A stretch of 64,000 nt of DNA, from contig NZ_NOIS01000002.1 in assembly GCF_004137765.1 (NCBI RefSeq), forward strand, positions 671,508 to 735,507. The letters run 5' to 3'. This DNA is from Rothia uropygialis. Lineage in GTDB: Bacteria > Actinomycetota > Actinomycetes > Actinomycetales > Micrococcaceae. Below, in pieces: positions 7,747 through 16,302 of the stretch (position 1 is its first letter; every line of letters starts with the position of its first letter). Made by a program: the position numbers and the translations under genes. The notes beneath the pieces were generated by a model. It was not told where the DNA came from. It ran no database searches and saw only the letters and a program-made list of their open reading frames with translations.

Positions 7747-9435
7747 ATGAACCCCACCAAGCAGGATCTCAGGTCTACCCTTCAGCGACTGGACGGCAAC
7801 GGATACGGTGCCTACAAACGCATCAAAGGCACCTATGATTTCGGAGCATGTGACCTGGTCGTGGATCACGTTCAATCCGATCCGTACGCGCCACCGAGCT
7901 CCGTCCGAGCGGTTCTGCCTCTTGAAAAGACTTCCCTGTCAGGGCGGCTGGAGGGCCGGCCCGAACAGCTCATCGCTGCCGCGGATTTCGTGGCGCGCAA
8001 TCTAAGCAAGGCCCTTTGCGGCTGCGCGTATCGAGGAATCAGCATCACCAAGCCCGGCCAAGAGGTTCTCGAACGAACGAGCGTCGTAGTCAGGCGCGAT
8101 GAGATTCAGGTTCGTCTGAACGTCGCGTTACCAGCCGGAGGCCGACGGATTAAGGGGCGGGCCGCGGCCCATTTGCTGGCCGACGATCTTCCTGAGCTCC
8201 TTCAGAATTCCGCAATTCTGGACGGGTTGGATGTCAATGCGCTGGAAGAACACATCCAGCTGTACCTCGACCAGCTGGCCGTTCAGTCCGAGTTGCGCGA
8301 GCGCAATCTGGTTTCCTTCGTGGGCGAAGGCGCCGTACTGCCCCGGGCGTCGGGCGATTCCGACCTGCCGTTGCGCGACGCCGTTCGGTTCCGTTCCCCC
8401 GAAGGAATGCGTCAGGAGTTCTCCCTCCCGAGCGGCCGCACAGTAACAGGCATGGGCGTCCCGCGAGGCATTACAGTGATCGTGGGCGGCGGGTACCACG
8501 GCAAATCGACTCTCCTGCGCGCGATGGAACGCGGCGTGTACCCTCACGTCGGCGGGGACGGCAGAGAATGGGTCCTGACCGTTCCGGACGCGATGAGCAT
8601 CCGCGCCGAGGACGGGCGCGCCGTCACGGGGGTGGATATATCCCCGTTCATATCCAATTTGCCGTCGGGAACGGATACATCGCGGTTCACAACCACGAAT
8701 GCGTCGGGTTCGACGTCGCAGGCGGCGAATCTCGCCGAGTCCTTGGAGATCGGCACCTCCTTGTTGCTCATCGACGAAGACACCTCGGCCACCAACTTCA
8801 TGATCCGGGATCCTGCGATGCGTGAACTGATTCCTGCGGGATCGGAACCGATCACCCCGTTCGTCGAACGCGTCCGGCCGCTCTTGGAAGAACGGGATAC
8901 CTCGACGATTTTGGTAGCCGGAGGCACCGGTGCTTTTTTCGGCGTCGCGGACCACGTGATCGCCATGAACGCATACGTTCCTTCGGACGTCACAGACAGG
9001 GCGCACAGGATCGCCTCGGATTTCGATCCAGACAACCATGAGGATCACGCGCCGCAGCGAGGGATTTTCGCTTGCTCTACGGGCCGCGTGCCTACCTCCG
9101 GGGCGCTCAACCCTGCGGACAAGAAGAAAAGTGCACGAGGTCGGGGACTCGGTTCGATCCAGCTGGGTCGTGAGGACATCGACGTCGCCTACCTAGGGCA
9201 GCTGGTCGATCCGTCGCAGACCAATGCAATCGCACAGTGCATCGAGGCTGTGTCCCGAGAGCTCGACGGCACCCTCGAGATGAACCAGGCGGTCGAACGT
9301 ATTTGGCGTCGACTTCGCGAGCGCGGGCTGGACGTTCTGACCGGAAAGGAACGACCGCGCGGCGATCTGGCGATGCCTCGTCCGCAGGAGATACACGGCG
9401 CCATCAGCCGCTACCGCAAACTCAAATTGCGGTGA
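7747..9435 (+). CDS. COG3044-type predicted ATPase of ABC class
   Basis: A 562-residue soluble P-loop protein. The N-terminal part opens with LDGNGYGAYKRIKGTYDF, typical of this family, and the central Walker A is GITVIVGGGYHGKSTLL, followed by ERGVYPHVGGDGREWVLT. Further on, ISPFISNLP and TSQAANLAESLEIG form the signature-like region, and LLLIDEDTSATNFMIRD is the Walker B with DEDTSA. No membrane segment or partner permease is seen, so this is not a transporter. The family occurs widely but its role is not established; nucleic-acid or RNA-related work has been suggested by fold. ATG 7747 is the first start matching the family; TATACT at 7704-7709 is a possible -10 box. An upstream in-frame extension lies in the promoter of the divergent gene and is rejected. 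Confidence 0.85.
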   Translation: MNPTKQDLRSTLQRLDGNGYGAYKRIKGTYDFGACDLVVDHVQSDPYAPPSSVRAVLPLEKTSLSGRLEGRPEQLIAAADFVARNLSKALCGCAYRGISITKPGQEVLERTSVVVRRDEIQVRLNVALPAGGRRIKGRAAAHLLADDLPELLQNSAILDGLDVNALEEHIQLYLDQLAVQSELRERNLVSFVGEGAVLPRASGDSDLPLRDAVRFRSPEGMRQEFSLPSGRTVTGMGVPRGITVIVGGGYHGKSTLLRAMERGVYPHVGGDGREWVLTVPDAMSIRAEDGRAVTGVDISPFISNLPSGTDTSRFTTTNASGSTSQAANLAESLEIGTSLLLIDEDTSATNFMIRDPAMRELIPAGSEPITPFVERVRPLLEERDTSTILVAGGTGAFFGVADHVIAMNAYVPSDVTDRAHRIASDFDPDNHEDHAPQRGIFACSTGRVPTSGALNPADKKKSARGRGLGSIQLGREDIDVAYLGQLVDPSQTNAIAQCIEAVSRELDGTLEMNQAVERIWRRLRERGLDVLTGKERPRGDLAMPRPQEIHGAISRYRKLKLR

Positions 9436-9519
9436 ACGCCCCGGTCCGACCGAACTCTACCGGGAAAGGTAGTGCCTGCCCCACTGTGCGGAATGCGCTG
9501 TCTTTTTTACTGTAGAGAC

Positions 9520-9705
9520 ATGGCACTTAAGAGATCACGCAATCATAAAATCATCGCGGGCGTCTGCGGCGGAATCGCCGAGGCACTCGATTGGAGCCCC
9601 AATTGGGTACGTTTCCTCTTCCTCCTGTCCTTCCTCATTCCGGGGCCGCAGGCGATCTTCTACCTGGTCGCTTGGATCATCATTCCCAGGGATGACAGGA
9701 TCTAG
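9520..9705 (+). CDS. Small PspC-domain membrane protein
   Basis: A 61-residue protein that is almost entirely a PspC domain: RSRNHKIIAGVCGGIAEAL, then WSPNWVRFLFLLSFLIPGPQ and a membrane helix ending in AWIIIPRDD. PspC proteins sit in the inner membrane and in other bacteria take part in envelope stress responses; single-domain versions like this are common in actinobacteria and mostly uncharacterised. The start ATG 9520 follows TGTAGAGAC. Its stop codon overlaps the stop codon of the convergent oxidoreductase gene (CTAG at 9702-9705), so the two transcripts must overlap. Confidence 0.85.
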   Translation: MALKRSRNHKIIAGVCGGIAEALDWSPNWVRFLFLLSFLIPGPQAIFYLVAWIIIPRDDRI

Positions 9706-11231
9706 ACCTTCTTCCGCAGCACCATGACCGAGTCCTCCAGGATGGCCGGATTGCCCTCGGGATCCTTGACCTCGCGTTTCCGAGTCTCCTGGAGGTCGGT
9801 CTCCCATTCCTGGCCCAGCGCCAAGGCTCGGATGTCCTCCGCGGGATCCGGGAAGTCATGCTGCTGATGGCCGGTGGCCCACGGTGGCGGGGCCGCGTGC
9901 GAAATGATGCACATCCGCCCGCCCGGCGCGACGAGTTCGCTGGCCTTCCGAAGAATCGCGATGCGGTCAAGTTCTACCGGCGACTGCAAAAAGCTGCCCG
10001 TGACCAGATCGAACTCCTCCTCGGGGTTCCACTCCGAGAGATCTTCGGCGAGAAAGGTCGCGTGGTCCTGCAGACCGGCGGCCAGGGCGGCATCTTGGGC
10101 ACGACGTACGGCCGTATCGGAAATGTCGATGCCGGTCGCGTGCCAGCCCTGCTCGGCCAGCCACAACACGTCGGCCCCTTCCCCGCACCCCAGATCCACG
10201 GCGCGGCCGGGCGGGAGGCCCTCAATGGCGTCGACGAGTGTCGCATTGGGGTTCCCCGACCAGATCTTATCCTCGGACGAGTATCGGTTCTCCCAAAATC
10301 TTTTGGGTTGGGCAAGAAGCGCATCGTCGAACTCCTGGCCGACCAAGTACATATTGACCATGCCACCGGTCAGCGCGCCTGCGCCCATGCAGCCCGGAAC
10401 GGTCAGGCCCGGGCTCACGACGTTTCCGATAGCCCAGATCCCCGGCAGGCTCGTGGCCCCGAACTCATCGACGGTCAGAAAAGAACCCATAGGTCCCTCC
10501 GAACGCTCGAGTCCGAGCGGTGCCAGGAAATCGTCGTGGGGGTCCATTTTTCCACCCGCAAACAGGGCGTCGATGGGGTGAACACCTTGATCCGTGCGAA
10601 CCACGGAAATATTCTGCCCAGGGCCGTCGATTCCGAGAACCGGCTCGTCGACCAGGCTGATTCCTCGCGACTCCAGACGATTCCGAGTCGCCGCATCCAT
10701 ATCCGGGATTCCTGCGCTGAATACGGTGAGATCCTCCGACCACTGCCGCAACAGCTCGGCTCGGAGCAGATCCATGGGGCTCATCGCGAGCAGGCCGAGC
10801 CTTCGATCGCCGAATTCCCATCCGTGGCAATAGGGACAGTGCAGGACGCTGACGCCCCACCGCTCGGCAAGGCCCGGGATATCCGGGAGAACGTCCGTGA
10901 GTCCGGTGGACACGATGACACCACTGGCCGTGCGCTGCGTTCCTTCGGCGTCGGTCACGAGGTAACCGCGCTGCCCTTTTTCGACCTGTGTCACTCGGGC
11001 ATCCTCGAATGCGACACCGTAGCCTGCCGCTTCTGTCCTACCCTCACGGATGAGTTCGGCCGGGGCTTTTCCTTCGTGCCCGAGTACTCCGTGCATGTGT
11101 GCCGCAAATCGATTGCGCGGCATCGCGTCGTCGAGAACGAGAGTACGGCGGCGCGCTCTCCCCAGCATGAGCGCTGCACTCAGGCCCGCAGTTCCTCCGC
11201 CGACAATGATGACATCCCAATTATTTTCCAT
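9702..11231 (-). CDS. Fused FAD-dependent oxidoreductase / SAM methyltransferase
   Basis: A 509-residue two-domain protein. Residues 1 to about 310 are a thioredoxin-reductase-like flavoprotein: VIIVGGGTAGLSAALMLGRA (FAD site), CPYCHGWEFGDRRLGLL with a CxxC pair near 130, and a second FAD motif LPGIWAIGNVVSPG near 280. From about 325 a class I methyltransferase follows, with KRFWENRYSSEDKIWSG, motif I AVDLGCGEGADVLWLAEQG and the acidic GIDISDTAV. The methyltransferase half resembles TehB/thiopurine-methyltransferase-like enzymes. Each half is recognisable; that they act together is implied only by the fusion. No second nucleotide-binding GxGxxG before the CxxC is obvious, so NADPH use is uncertain. 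It diverges from a cupin regulator and ACR3/BASS transporter, so a detoxification role is plausible. Confidence 0.85.
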   Translation of the reverse strand: MENNWDVIIVGGGTAGLSAALMLGRARRRTLVLDDAMPRNRFAAHMHGVLGHEGKAPAELIREGRTEAAGYGVAFEDARVTQVEKGQRGYLVTDAEGTQRTASGVIVSTGLTDVLPDIPGLAERWGVSVLHCPYCHGWEFGDRRLGLLAMSPMDLLRAELLRQWSEDLTVFSAGIPDMDAATRNRLESRGISLVDEPVLGIDGPGQNISVVRTDQGVHPIDALFAGGKMDPHDDFLAPLGLERSEGPMGSFLTVDEFGATSLPGIWAIGNVVSPGLTVPGCMGAGALTGGMVNMYLVGQEFDDALLAQPKRFWENRYSSEDKIWSGNPNATLVDAIEGLPPGRAVDLGCGEGADVLWLAEQGWHATGIDISDTAVRRAQDAALAAGLQDHATFLAEDLSEWNPEEEFDLVTGSFLQSPVELDRIAILRKASELVAPGGRMCIISHAAPPPWATGHQQHDFPDPAEDIRALALGQEWETDLQETRKREVKDPEGNPAILEDSVMVLRKKV

Positions 11232-11264
11232 GTCATAGACGCTAGATCCCGAGTATCAATTATG

Positions 11265-11278
11265 GCAAACTAATTTGC
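11265..11278. promoter_or_regulatory. Candidate shared operator in the divergent promoter
   Basis: GCAAACTAATTTGC (GCAAA/TTTGC arms) lies in the short gap between the fused oxidoreductase gene and the XRE-cupin gene, 20 bp before the latter's start. Its place suits control of both directions by the XRE protein; this is an inference. Confidence 0.4.
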
Positions 11279-11297
11279 AGAAATGGCAAGGAGGAGA

Positions 11298-11879
11298 ATG
11301 GTGGACGAACAATTGTCACAGGTCGGTCCGCGGTTGCGGGCAGCACGCCAGCGGCTGGACTGGACTTTGGAAGAGCTGGCCGAGCGGGCGGGTATGTCTG
11401 TGAGTACACTCTCCCGGCTGGAATCAGGAAAACGTCAATCGAGTCTGGAACTGTTGCTTCCACTCACACGGCAGCTCGGCATAAGCATCGACGAGCTCGT
11501 GAAGGAGCGCACACCGGATCCGAGGGTCCGTCGCCAGGCCTACCGGCGAAACGGCATCCTGATCGTACCCCTTGCCCCGGAGGCCTCCCCTGTTCACACC
11601 TACAAAATGACATACCCTCCGCGCAAGACGGCACCCGAGCAAGGGGTTCACCCCGGTTTCGAATGGCTGTACGTGGTCTCCGGCAAGGTCCGATTGCTTC
11701 TGGGCGATGAAGAGGTGATCCTCGCCTCAGGGGAAGCCGCCGAATTCGACACAACTATCCCGCACAGCGTCTCTGCGGCCGGCTCACGACCGGCAGACGT
11801 CATTAGCATTTTCAACCGCGAAGGGGCCAAATTCCACACTCACGGCGCGGAGCAGGCTAACGAAGACAGTCATGGATAG
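11298..11879 (+). CDS. XRE-family regulator with C-terminal cupin domain
   Basis: A 193-residue regulator. The N-terminal helix-turn-helix (residues about 10-62) reads VGPRLRAARQRLDWTLEELA, MSVSTLSRLESGKRQ; the C-terminal part is a cupin_2 barrel with HPGFEWLYVVSGKVRLLLGD and EAAEFDTTIPHSVSAAG. In this family the cupin binds a small ligand. ATG 11298 or GTG 11301 both follow AAGGAGG; GTG has the better spacing. The last 8 nt overlap the start of the ACR3/BASS transporter gene, so the two are translationally coupled and the transporter's substrate is probably the effector or a related compound. Confidence 0.88.
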   Translation: MVDEQLSQVGPRLRAARQRLDWTLEELAERAGMSVSTLSRLESGKRQSSLELLLPLTRQLGISIDELVKERTPDPRVRRQAYRRNGILIVPLAPEASPVHTYKMTYPPRKTAPEQGVHPGFEWLYVVSGKVRLLLGDEEVILASGEAAEFDTTIPHSVSAAGSRPADVISIFNREGAKFHTHGAEQANEDSHG

Positions 11880-12876
11880 AGCTCGTTCTCTCAGGGACTC
11901 CCTGGAGAGGAACCAGGTCTGGGTATACCTTCTCACCGCGGCCGCGGGCCTGGGAATCGGGACTACCTTGCCGAATAGTGCGGCGGTTGCGGAAGCGCTC
12001 GTATGGCCCGCGCTGGCGCTCTTGATGTACGCGACCTTCACTCAGGTGCCACTCGCGGCGATTCCCAAGACGTTTCGGGACCGCGGGTTCCTGATTGCGT
12101 CGTTGATCGGGAACTTTCTGGTAATACCGCTCATGGCGTGGGGCCTCGTGCAGTGGGCCCCGGGTTCCCCGGCGATTCGCTTGGGCATCCTCATGACTCT
12201 CGTCGCCCCGTGCACGGACTGGTTCATCACTTTCACGCATATGGGGCGGGGCGACACGGCGAGGGCAACAGCACTGGCTCCGCTCAACATGGTGGTCCAG
12301 TTGATACTTCTACCGGTATATCTGCGAGCCTTCGCGGATCCCGCATTCGGCGCCTCGGTGGGTGTGCGCCATATGGTGCCGGCGGCGGCGCTTATCCTGG
12401 TCCCGCTCGCTTTGGCGGCAACCACGGACTTCTGGCTCAGACGCCACCGACGTCGTGGCCTTAAGGCGAATAGATCCTCACGTTGGGTCGAGGCTTTCAG
12501 TTGGTTCCCCGTACCTGCTTTGGGGCTGGTGATTCTCCTGGTCATGACGTCACACGCGAGTGCCGTCGTACATTCTCTTGACCTACTGCCCCGCGTCGGC
12601 GGGATATATGTCCTGTACCTGGCTGTCGCGCTCGTTCTCGCCCGGTGCATGTCGGTGCTCTTCAAACTGCCGAAAGAGCCCGCGCGAACGCTGGCTTTCA
12701 CCTACGGAACGCGGAACTCCTTCGTGGTCCTGCCACTCGCCTTGGCCCTACCCTCAGGCTGGGAGCTGACGGCCGTGGTCGTGATCATGCAGTCCATGAT
12801 CGAGCTGCTGGGAATGATCGGCTACCTCTGGTTGGTTCCGAGGGTGCTGTTCCCCGAGCATCAGCTGCGGCTCTAA
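11872..12876 (+). CDS. ACR3/BASS-family transporter, possible arsenite or organic-anion exporter
   Basis: A 334-residue membrane protein with about ten helices, of the bile-acid:sodium symporter / arsenical resistance-3 fold. LNMVVQLILLPVYLR and TYGTRNSFVVLPLALALP are family positions, and LMTLVAPCTDWFITFTHMG carries the Cys in the fourth helix that is conserved in ACR3 arsenite exporters. No arsR or arsC lies nearby, so arsenite is only one option; organic anions are another. It overlaps the XRE-cupin gene by 8 nt and its stop overlaps that of the convergent MHS transporter by 4 nt. Confidence 0.75.
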   Translation: MDRARSLRDSLERNQVWVYLLTAAAGLGIGTTLPNSAAVAEALVWPALALLMYATFTQVPLAAIPKTFRDRGFLIASLIGNFLVIPLMAWGLVQWAPGSPAIRLGILMTLVAPCTDWFITFTHMGRGDTARATALAPLNMVVQLILLPVYLRAFADPAFGASVGVRHMVPAAALILVPLALAATTDFWLRRHRRRGLKANRSSRWVEAFSWFPVPALGLVILLVMTSHASAVVHSLDLLPRVGGIYVLYLAVALVLARCMSVLFKLPKEPARTLAFTYGTRNSFVVLPLALALPSGWELTAVVVIMQSMIELLGMIGYLWLVPRVLFPEHQLRL

Positions 12877-14300
12877 CGCGCGGCGTCGGAGAGCGGTTGA
12901 AAGACCGGAACCTTTCCCGTTTCCGGAACCTCGGTCCCCCGCAGGGAAGCTCCCTTGGTCTCCTTCATGAACAGCGTAGCGATCAGACCGATGAGGCAGG
13001 CGCCCATCATGTAGAACGCCGGGACGAGATCGTTGCCCGTTGCACCGATCAAAGCCTCGTTGACCATGGGTGATGTGCCACCGAAGATCATCGTGGACAC
13101 GTTGTACGAGATCGCGAATCCCGCGTACCGGACCGGCGCCGGGAACATGGCCGGGAACGTCGCGGAGATCGTACTCAGCTGGGGGATGTACAGGAGCCCC
13201 AGGACAGCGAATCCCAGCAGAGCGAACCAGAAGCCCTTGGCCATCAGCATGTACATCGGAACCGAAAGAACGAAGAGAGCGATCATCGAGGTGAACCACA
13301 TGGGTTTTCTGCCCACCTTGTCGGACAGCGCACCGCCCAGCGGCATCACGAGCATCATCGCGAACTGGGCGATGAACATGACCGTCAGGGTTGTGGAGCT
13401 TTCCATCCCCACTGTGCTCTCGAGATACGTCGGCATGTACGTCAGCAACGTGTAGTTGACGACGTTCACCGCGACCACCAGGCCGAACACAATCGCCATT
13501 TGGCCGAAGTGGTTCGCAAAGAGGTCTCGGAGGCCACCGCCGACACTGCTCTCTCGTTGGGTGTCCTCAAGTTCCTCGAAGATCGGAGACTCCGCAAGTT
13601 TGGACCGCAGGTACCACCCGATCAGACCGAGCGGGCCGGCGACGAGGAACGGAATGCGCCAGCCCCAAGCCATCATGGTTTCGTTGCCAAGAGCCAGCTC
13701 ACCGATCAAGACGATCAGGGAACCAAACGCGAACCCGGCAAGAGTTCCGAATTCGAGAAAGCTTCCGTAAAAGCCGCGCCGCTTGTCCGGGGCGTACTCG
13801 GCCATGAAGGTTGCGGCACCGCCGTACTCACCGCCGGATGAGAAGCCCTGCACCATACGGAGGAATGCCAGCAGAATTGGGGCGAATACGCCGATGGTGT
13901 TGACGTCAGGCAGCACTCCGATGAAGAAGGTCGCGCCGGCCATGAGCACAATCGTCATGGCCAGAACGCCCTTGCGTCCGAGCTTGTCACCGATCGGACC
14001 CCACACCATGCCGCCGATGGGACGCATGATGAAGGACAGCGCGAGAAGAGACAGCGTCCACAGTTGCCCGTTGTCCCCGGGGAAGAAGTGTTGACTCAGG
14101 TAAGCCGTTGATACCGCGTAGAGCCCATAGTCGAACCACTCCGTGGCGTTCCCGATCGCGGACGCGCCCACCGCTTTGCGAACAGTCTTCAGGTCCGGCT
14201 CCACGCGTGCAGGAGCAGTCGAGGGATCGCTGACGCTAGTACGGCTTGCGTGAATACGATTCGTCGGTTCATGTGCCATTTTTGTCCGATGCTTTGTCAT
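12873..14300 (-). CDS. MFS transporter of the metabolite:H+ symporter (MHS/ProP-like) family
   Basis: A 475-residue, 12-helix symporter. The signature GASAIGNATEWFDYGLYAVS lies before helix 1, motif A is GPIGDKLGRKGVLAMTIVLM, and the MHS-specific LRMVQGFSSGGEYGGAATFM follows near 155, then APDKRRGFYGSF. The family imports osmolytes and organic acids such as proline, betaine, citrate or alpha-ketoglutarate with protons; the substrate here is not evident. An N-tail of about 45 polar residues precedes the conserved part. Starts at ATG 14300 (GGAA upstream), ATG 14279 and TTG 14330 are all possible. It stands alone and diverges from the sigma-factor gene. Confidence 0.85.
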   Translation of the reverse strand: MTKHRTKMAHEPTNRIHASRTSVSDPSTAPARVEPDLKTVRKAVGASAIGNATEWFDYGLYAVSTAYLSQHFFPGDNGQLWTLSLLALSFIMRPIGGMVWGPIGDKLGRKGVLAMTIVLMAGATFFIGVLPDVNTIGVFAPILLAFLRMVQGFSSGGEYGGAATFMAEYAPDKRRGFYGSFLEFGTLAGFAFGSLIVLIGELALGNETMMAWGWRIPFLVAGPLGLIGWYLRSKLAESPIFEELEDTQRESSVGGGLRDLFANHFGQMAIVFGLVVAVNVVNYTLLTYMPTYLESTVGMESSTTLTVMFIAQFAMMLVMPLGGALSDKVGRKPMWFTSMIALFVLSVPMYMLMAKGFWFALLGFAVLGLLYIPQLSTISATFPAMFPAPVRYAGFAISYNVSTMIFGGTSPMVNEALIGATGNDLVPAFYMMGACLIGLIATLFMKETKGASLRGTEVPETGKVPVFQPLSDAAR

Positions 14301-14484
14301 AGAGCATTTCCGCTCTCGGGCGGCTTTCAATGTCCCTGTAGACGGTAGATTGGGGGGTTGTGACAGTCAACACGAAAAAGTACCAAGAAGCCTGGGAATC
14401 GGCGGTATATATGGGAAGCAGGATGATCAAAAATTTTTTCGCATTCAGCCTCACTTCCAACCTTCGAGACGCGACTACTGAGTA

Positions 14485-15036
14485 ATGAAACAAAAAACAC
14501 CGTTCGAAGCGATTGTCCGGCGGCACGGCCCTAGCGTGTGGCGGGTGTGTCGAGCTGCCCTCGGCGCGGGCCCTGACGCGGAAGATGCTTGGGCGGAGAC
14601 TTTTGTGGCGGTCCTCAAGGGTTGGGATGCTCTTCCAGAGGACGCCAACGTTGAGGCTTGGCTCGTTCGGGTCGCGCAGCGCAAGGCGATCGACGTTCTC
14701 AGGGCTGCCGCGCGCCGTGCCGAACCTATGGCCAGCACCCCGGACGCGACCAGTCCATACAACACGGCGGTAGGCCCAGAGGCCGTTCCTGACCCCGCGG
14801 ATCTCGCGATCGATCGGGAGCGCAACCGAATGGTGTGGAAAGCCGTGGACGAGCTGCCGGAGCGCCAGCGACTAGCGGTGGCCTATCATCACCTCGGCGG
14901 GCTGCCCCACGATGAGGTCGCACGCGTCATCGGGGGAACACCGGAGGCAGTGCGCAGGGCGTCGTCGGCCGGGATGCGAAGGCTTCGGTTCAGAATGTTG
15001 AGCAGAGACGGCGATGGTCCTGTAGCCCAGGAATAA
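14485..15036 (+). CDS. ECF-type RNA polymerase sigma factor
   Basis: A 183-residue sigma-70-family protein with regions 2 and 4 only. Region 2 spans about 8-75 (FEAIVRRHGPSVWRVCRAAL, DAEDAWAETFVAVLKGWDAL, VARRVAQRKAID-like AWLVRVAQRKAIDVLRAAAR); a linker of about 45 residues follows; region 4 spans about 115-165 with AVDELPERQRLAVAYHHLGG and the HTH HDEVARVIGGTPEAVRRASS. No anti-sigma gene is next to it. Instead the alkyltransferase gene follows after 17 bp, so the pair likely forms an operon, perhaps responding to DNA alkylation. The region ahead has an AT-rich block (AAAAATTTTTT near 14429) but no clear ribosome binding site. Confidence 0.85.
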   Translation: MKQKTPFEAIVRRHGPSVWRVCRAALGAGPDAEDAWAETFVAVLKGWDALPEDANVEAWLVRVAQRKAIDVLRAAARRAEPMASTPDATSPYNTAVGPEAVPDPADLAIDRERNRMVWKAVDELPERQRLAVAYHHLGGLPHDEVARVIGGTPEAVRRASSAGMRRLRFRMLSRDGDGPVAQE

Positions 15037-15053
15037 CGTGCGGGAGGCACACC

Positions 15054-15659
15054 ATGAAATCGACAGAGATATCGGACCGCGAATATTTTCCGGTCAGTCC
15101 AAAGAAAATGGCGGAATTGCACCGGCGCTTCGAGGAAAAGGCGTCAGAACATGAGGCCCGGGACATTTCCTACCGGACGCTGGACACCCCCTTGGGCACG
15201 CTGATGCTCGCCTCCACAAATACTGGGTTGATACGCATAGCATTTGAGCGGGAAGATTTCGATGCCGTTCTCCAACGACTCGCAGACAGCATCAGCCCCA
15301 GAATTATCGAGTCCCCCCGCGAGTTGGACACCGCTGCTCGGGAACTCGAAGAATACTTCTCGGGGCGTCGTACGAGCTTCGGATTGCCATTGGACCGGCG
15401 TCTTTCCCGAGGCTTCCGCGGTTCCGTCCAGGAGTATCTGCCGAATATTGGGTTCGGACAGACCGTCAGCTACAAGGATTTGGCGGAACGGGTCGGGAAT
15501 CCCCATGCGGTGCGAGCGGTCGGGTCGGCCTGCGCGACCAACCCGTTGCCCGTTGTCGTCCCGTGCCACCGGGTTCTCCGCACGGATGGTTCCCTGGGCG
15601 GTTACGTCGGCGGGCTGGACGCGAAGGCGGCCTTGCTGGAACTGGAGTCAGCCGCGTAG
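15054..15659 (+). CDS. ogt: Methylated-DNA-protein-cysteine methyltransferase
   Basis: A 201-residue suicide repair protein that moves the alkyl group from O6-alkylguanine in DNA to its own Cys. The active site PVVVPCHRVL is near residue 170, preceded by GQTVSYKDLAERVGNPHAVRAVG, which carries the HTH and the arginine-finger-type Arg, and followed by GSLGGYVGGLDAKAALLELE. The N-terminal ribonuclease-like domain (DTPLGTLMLASTNTGL) is present, so the length fits, with an extra N-tail of about 40 residues containing SPKKMAELHRRFEEKA. It is 17 bp behind the sigma-factor gene. Its stop codon is directly followed by a 33-nt run of C. Confidence 0.9.
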   Translation: MKSTEISDREYFPVSPKKMAELHRRFEEKASEHEARDISYRTLDTPLGTLMLASTNTGLIRIAFEREDFDAVLQRLADSISPRIIESPRELDTAARELEEYFSGRRTSFGLPLDRRLSRGFRGSVQEYLPNIGFGQTVSYKDLAERVGNPHAVRAVGSACATNPLPVVVPCHRVLRTDGSLGGYVGGLDAKAALLELESAA

Positions 15660-15693
<34 letters not shown>

Positions 15694-15732
15694 AGGACTT
15701 TCGGCCGCCAAAGAGACAGACGGAAACGCGGA

Positions 15733-16239
15733 CTAGGCGAATCGTTGTTGGAGGTTTCGAACGGTCACAGCGATCTTTTCCGGGTCAACGACCGGGAAGC
15801 CCTTGTCTTCGAGGACCTTGGGGTCGGTAATATCCGACCAGTCGCAGTAATTGGTAACCCGTGTTCCGGCATCGACGCTCTCGAAGCGCCACCCCCAGCG
15901 CCAGCCCTGAGGCTCATTGCCGTAGTCGGCGACCAACCATTCGATGCCGTCGTCGCCAATGCGCGTTACCGTGTTTTCGACCTGGTACTGGGTCGTGCCG
16001 TCGGTCCAGAGCATGTCCATCACGAAGAGCTGTCCCTCTGCCTCCAGGAGCCCCTGTGTGGCGTTGCCGGATGAACCAGGGTCGTGACTGGCCGCTCGGA
16101 TCATGCCGGACCCGTCCAGTGCGGCTTGGTTTTGCGGGTCGCGGAGGAATTCGTAGAGTTCGTGTGACGATGCGCTGACGATTCCGATGGCGGCGACGAA
16201 CTTCTCGTGGGTCTGGGTCTGTACTTGTGATTCGCTCAT
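15733..16239 (-). CDS. SRPBCC/polyketide-cyclase-like family protein
   Basis: A 168-residue START-like (SRPBCC) protein: KFVAAIGIVSASSHELYEFL (first strand and helix), RDPQNQAALDGSGMIRAAS, VENTVTRIGDDGIEWLVADY, QGWRWGWRFESVDAGTRVTN, then a C-terminal helix PEKIAVTVRNLQQRF. The fold forms a deep pocket for hydrophobic ligands. Actinobacterial members of this subgroup are mostly uncharacterised. ATG 16239 is used; a longer reading has no family support. It lies 63 bp after recQ on the same strand and may be expressed with it. Confidence 0.8.
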   Translation of the reverse strand: MSESQVQTQTHEKFVAAIGIVSASSHELYEFLRDPQNQAALDGSGMIRAASHDPGSSGNATQGLLEAEGQLFVMDMLWTDGTTQYQVENTVTRIGDDGIEWLVADYGNEPQGWRWGWRFESVDAGTRVTNYCDWSDITDPKVLEDKGFPVVDPEKIAVTVRNLQQRFA

Positions 16240-16302
16240 GTGCTCATCGTCGCAGTCGGGGCATCGCCAGTCCAGGACTGAAGCAGCGGACCGACCCACC
16301 GG

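Noticed and set aside
9858..11273. 471-codon plus-strand reading frame
   Set aside because: Antisense to the FAD-oxidoreductase/methyltransferase gene, whose motifs are unmistakable on the minus strand.
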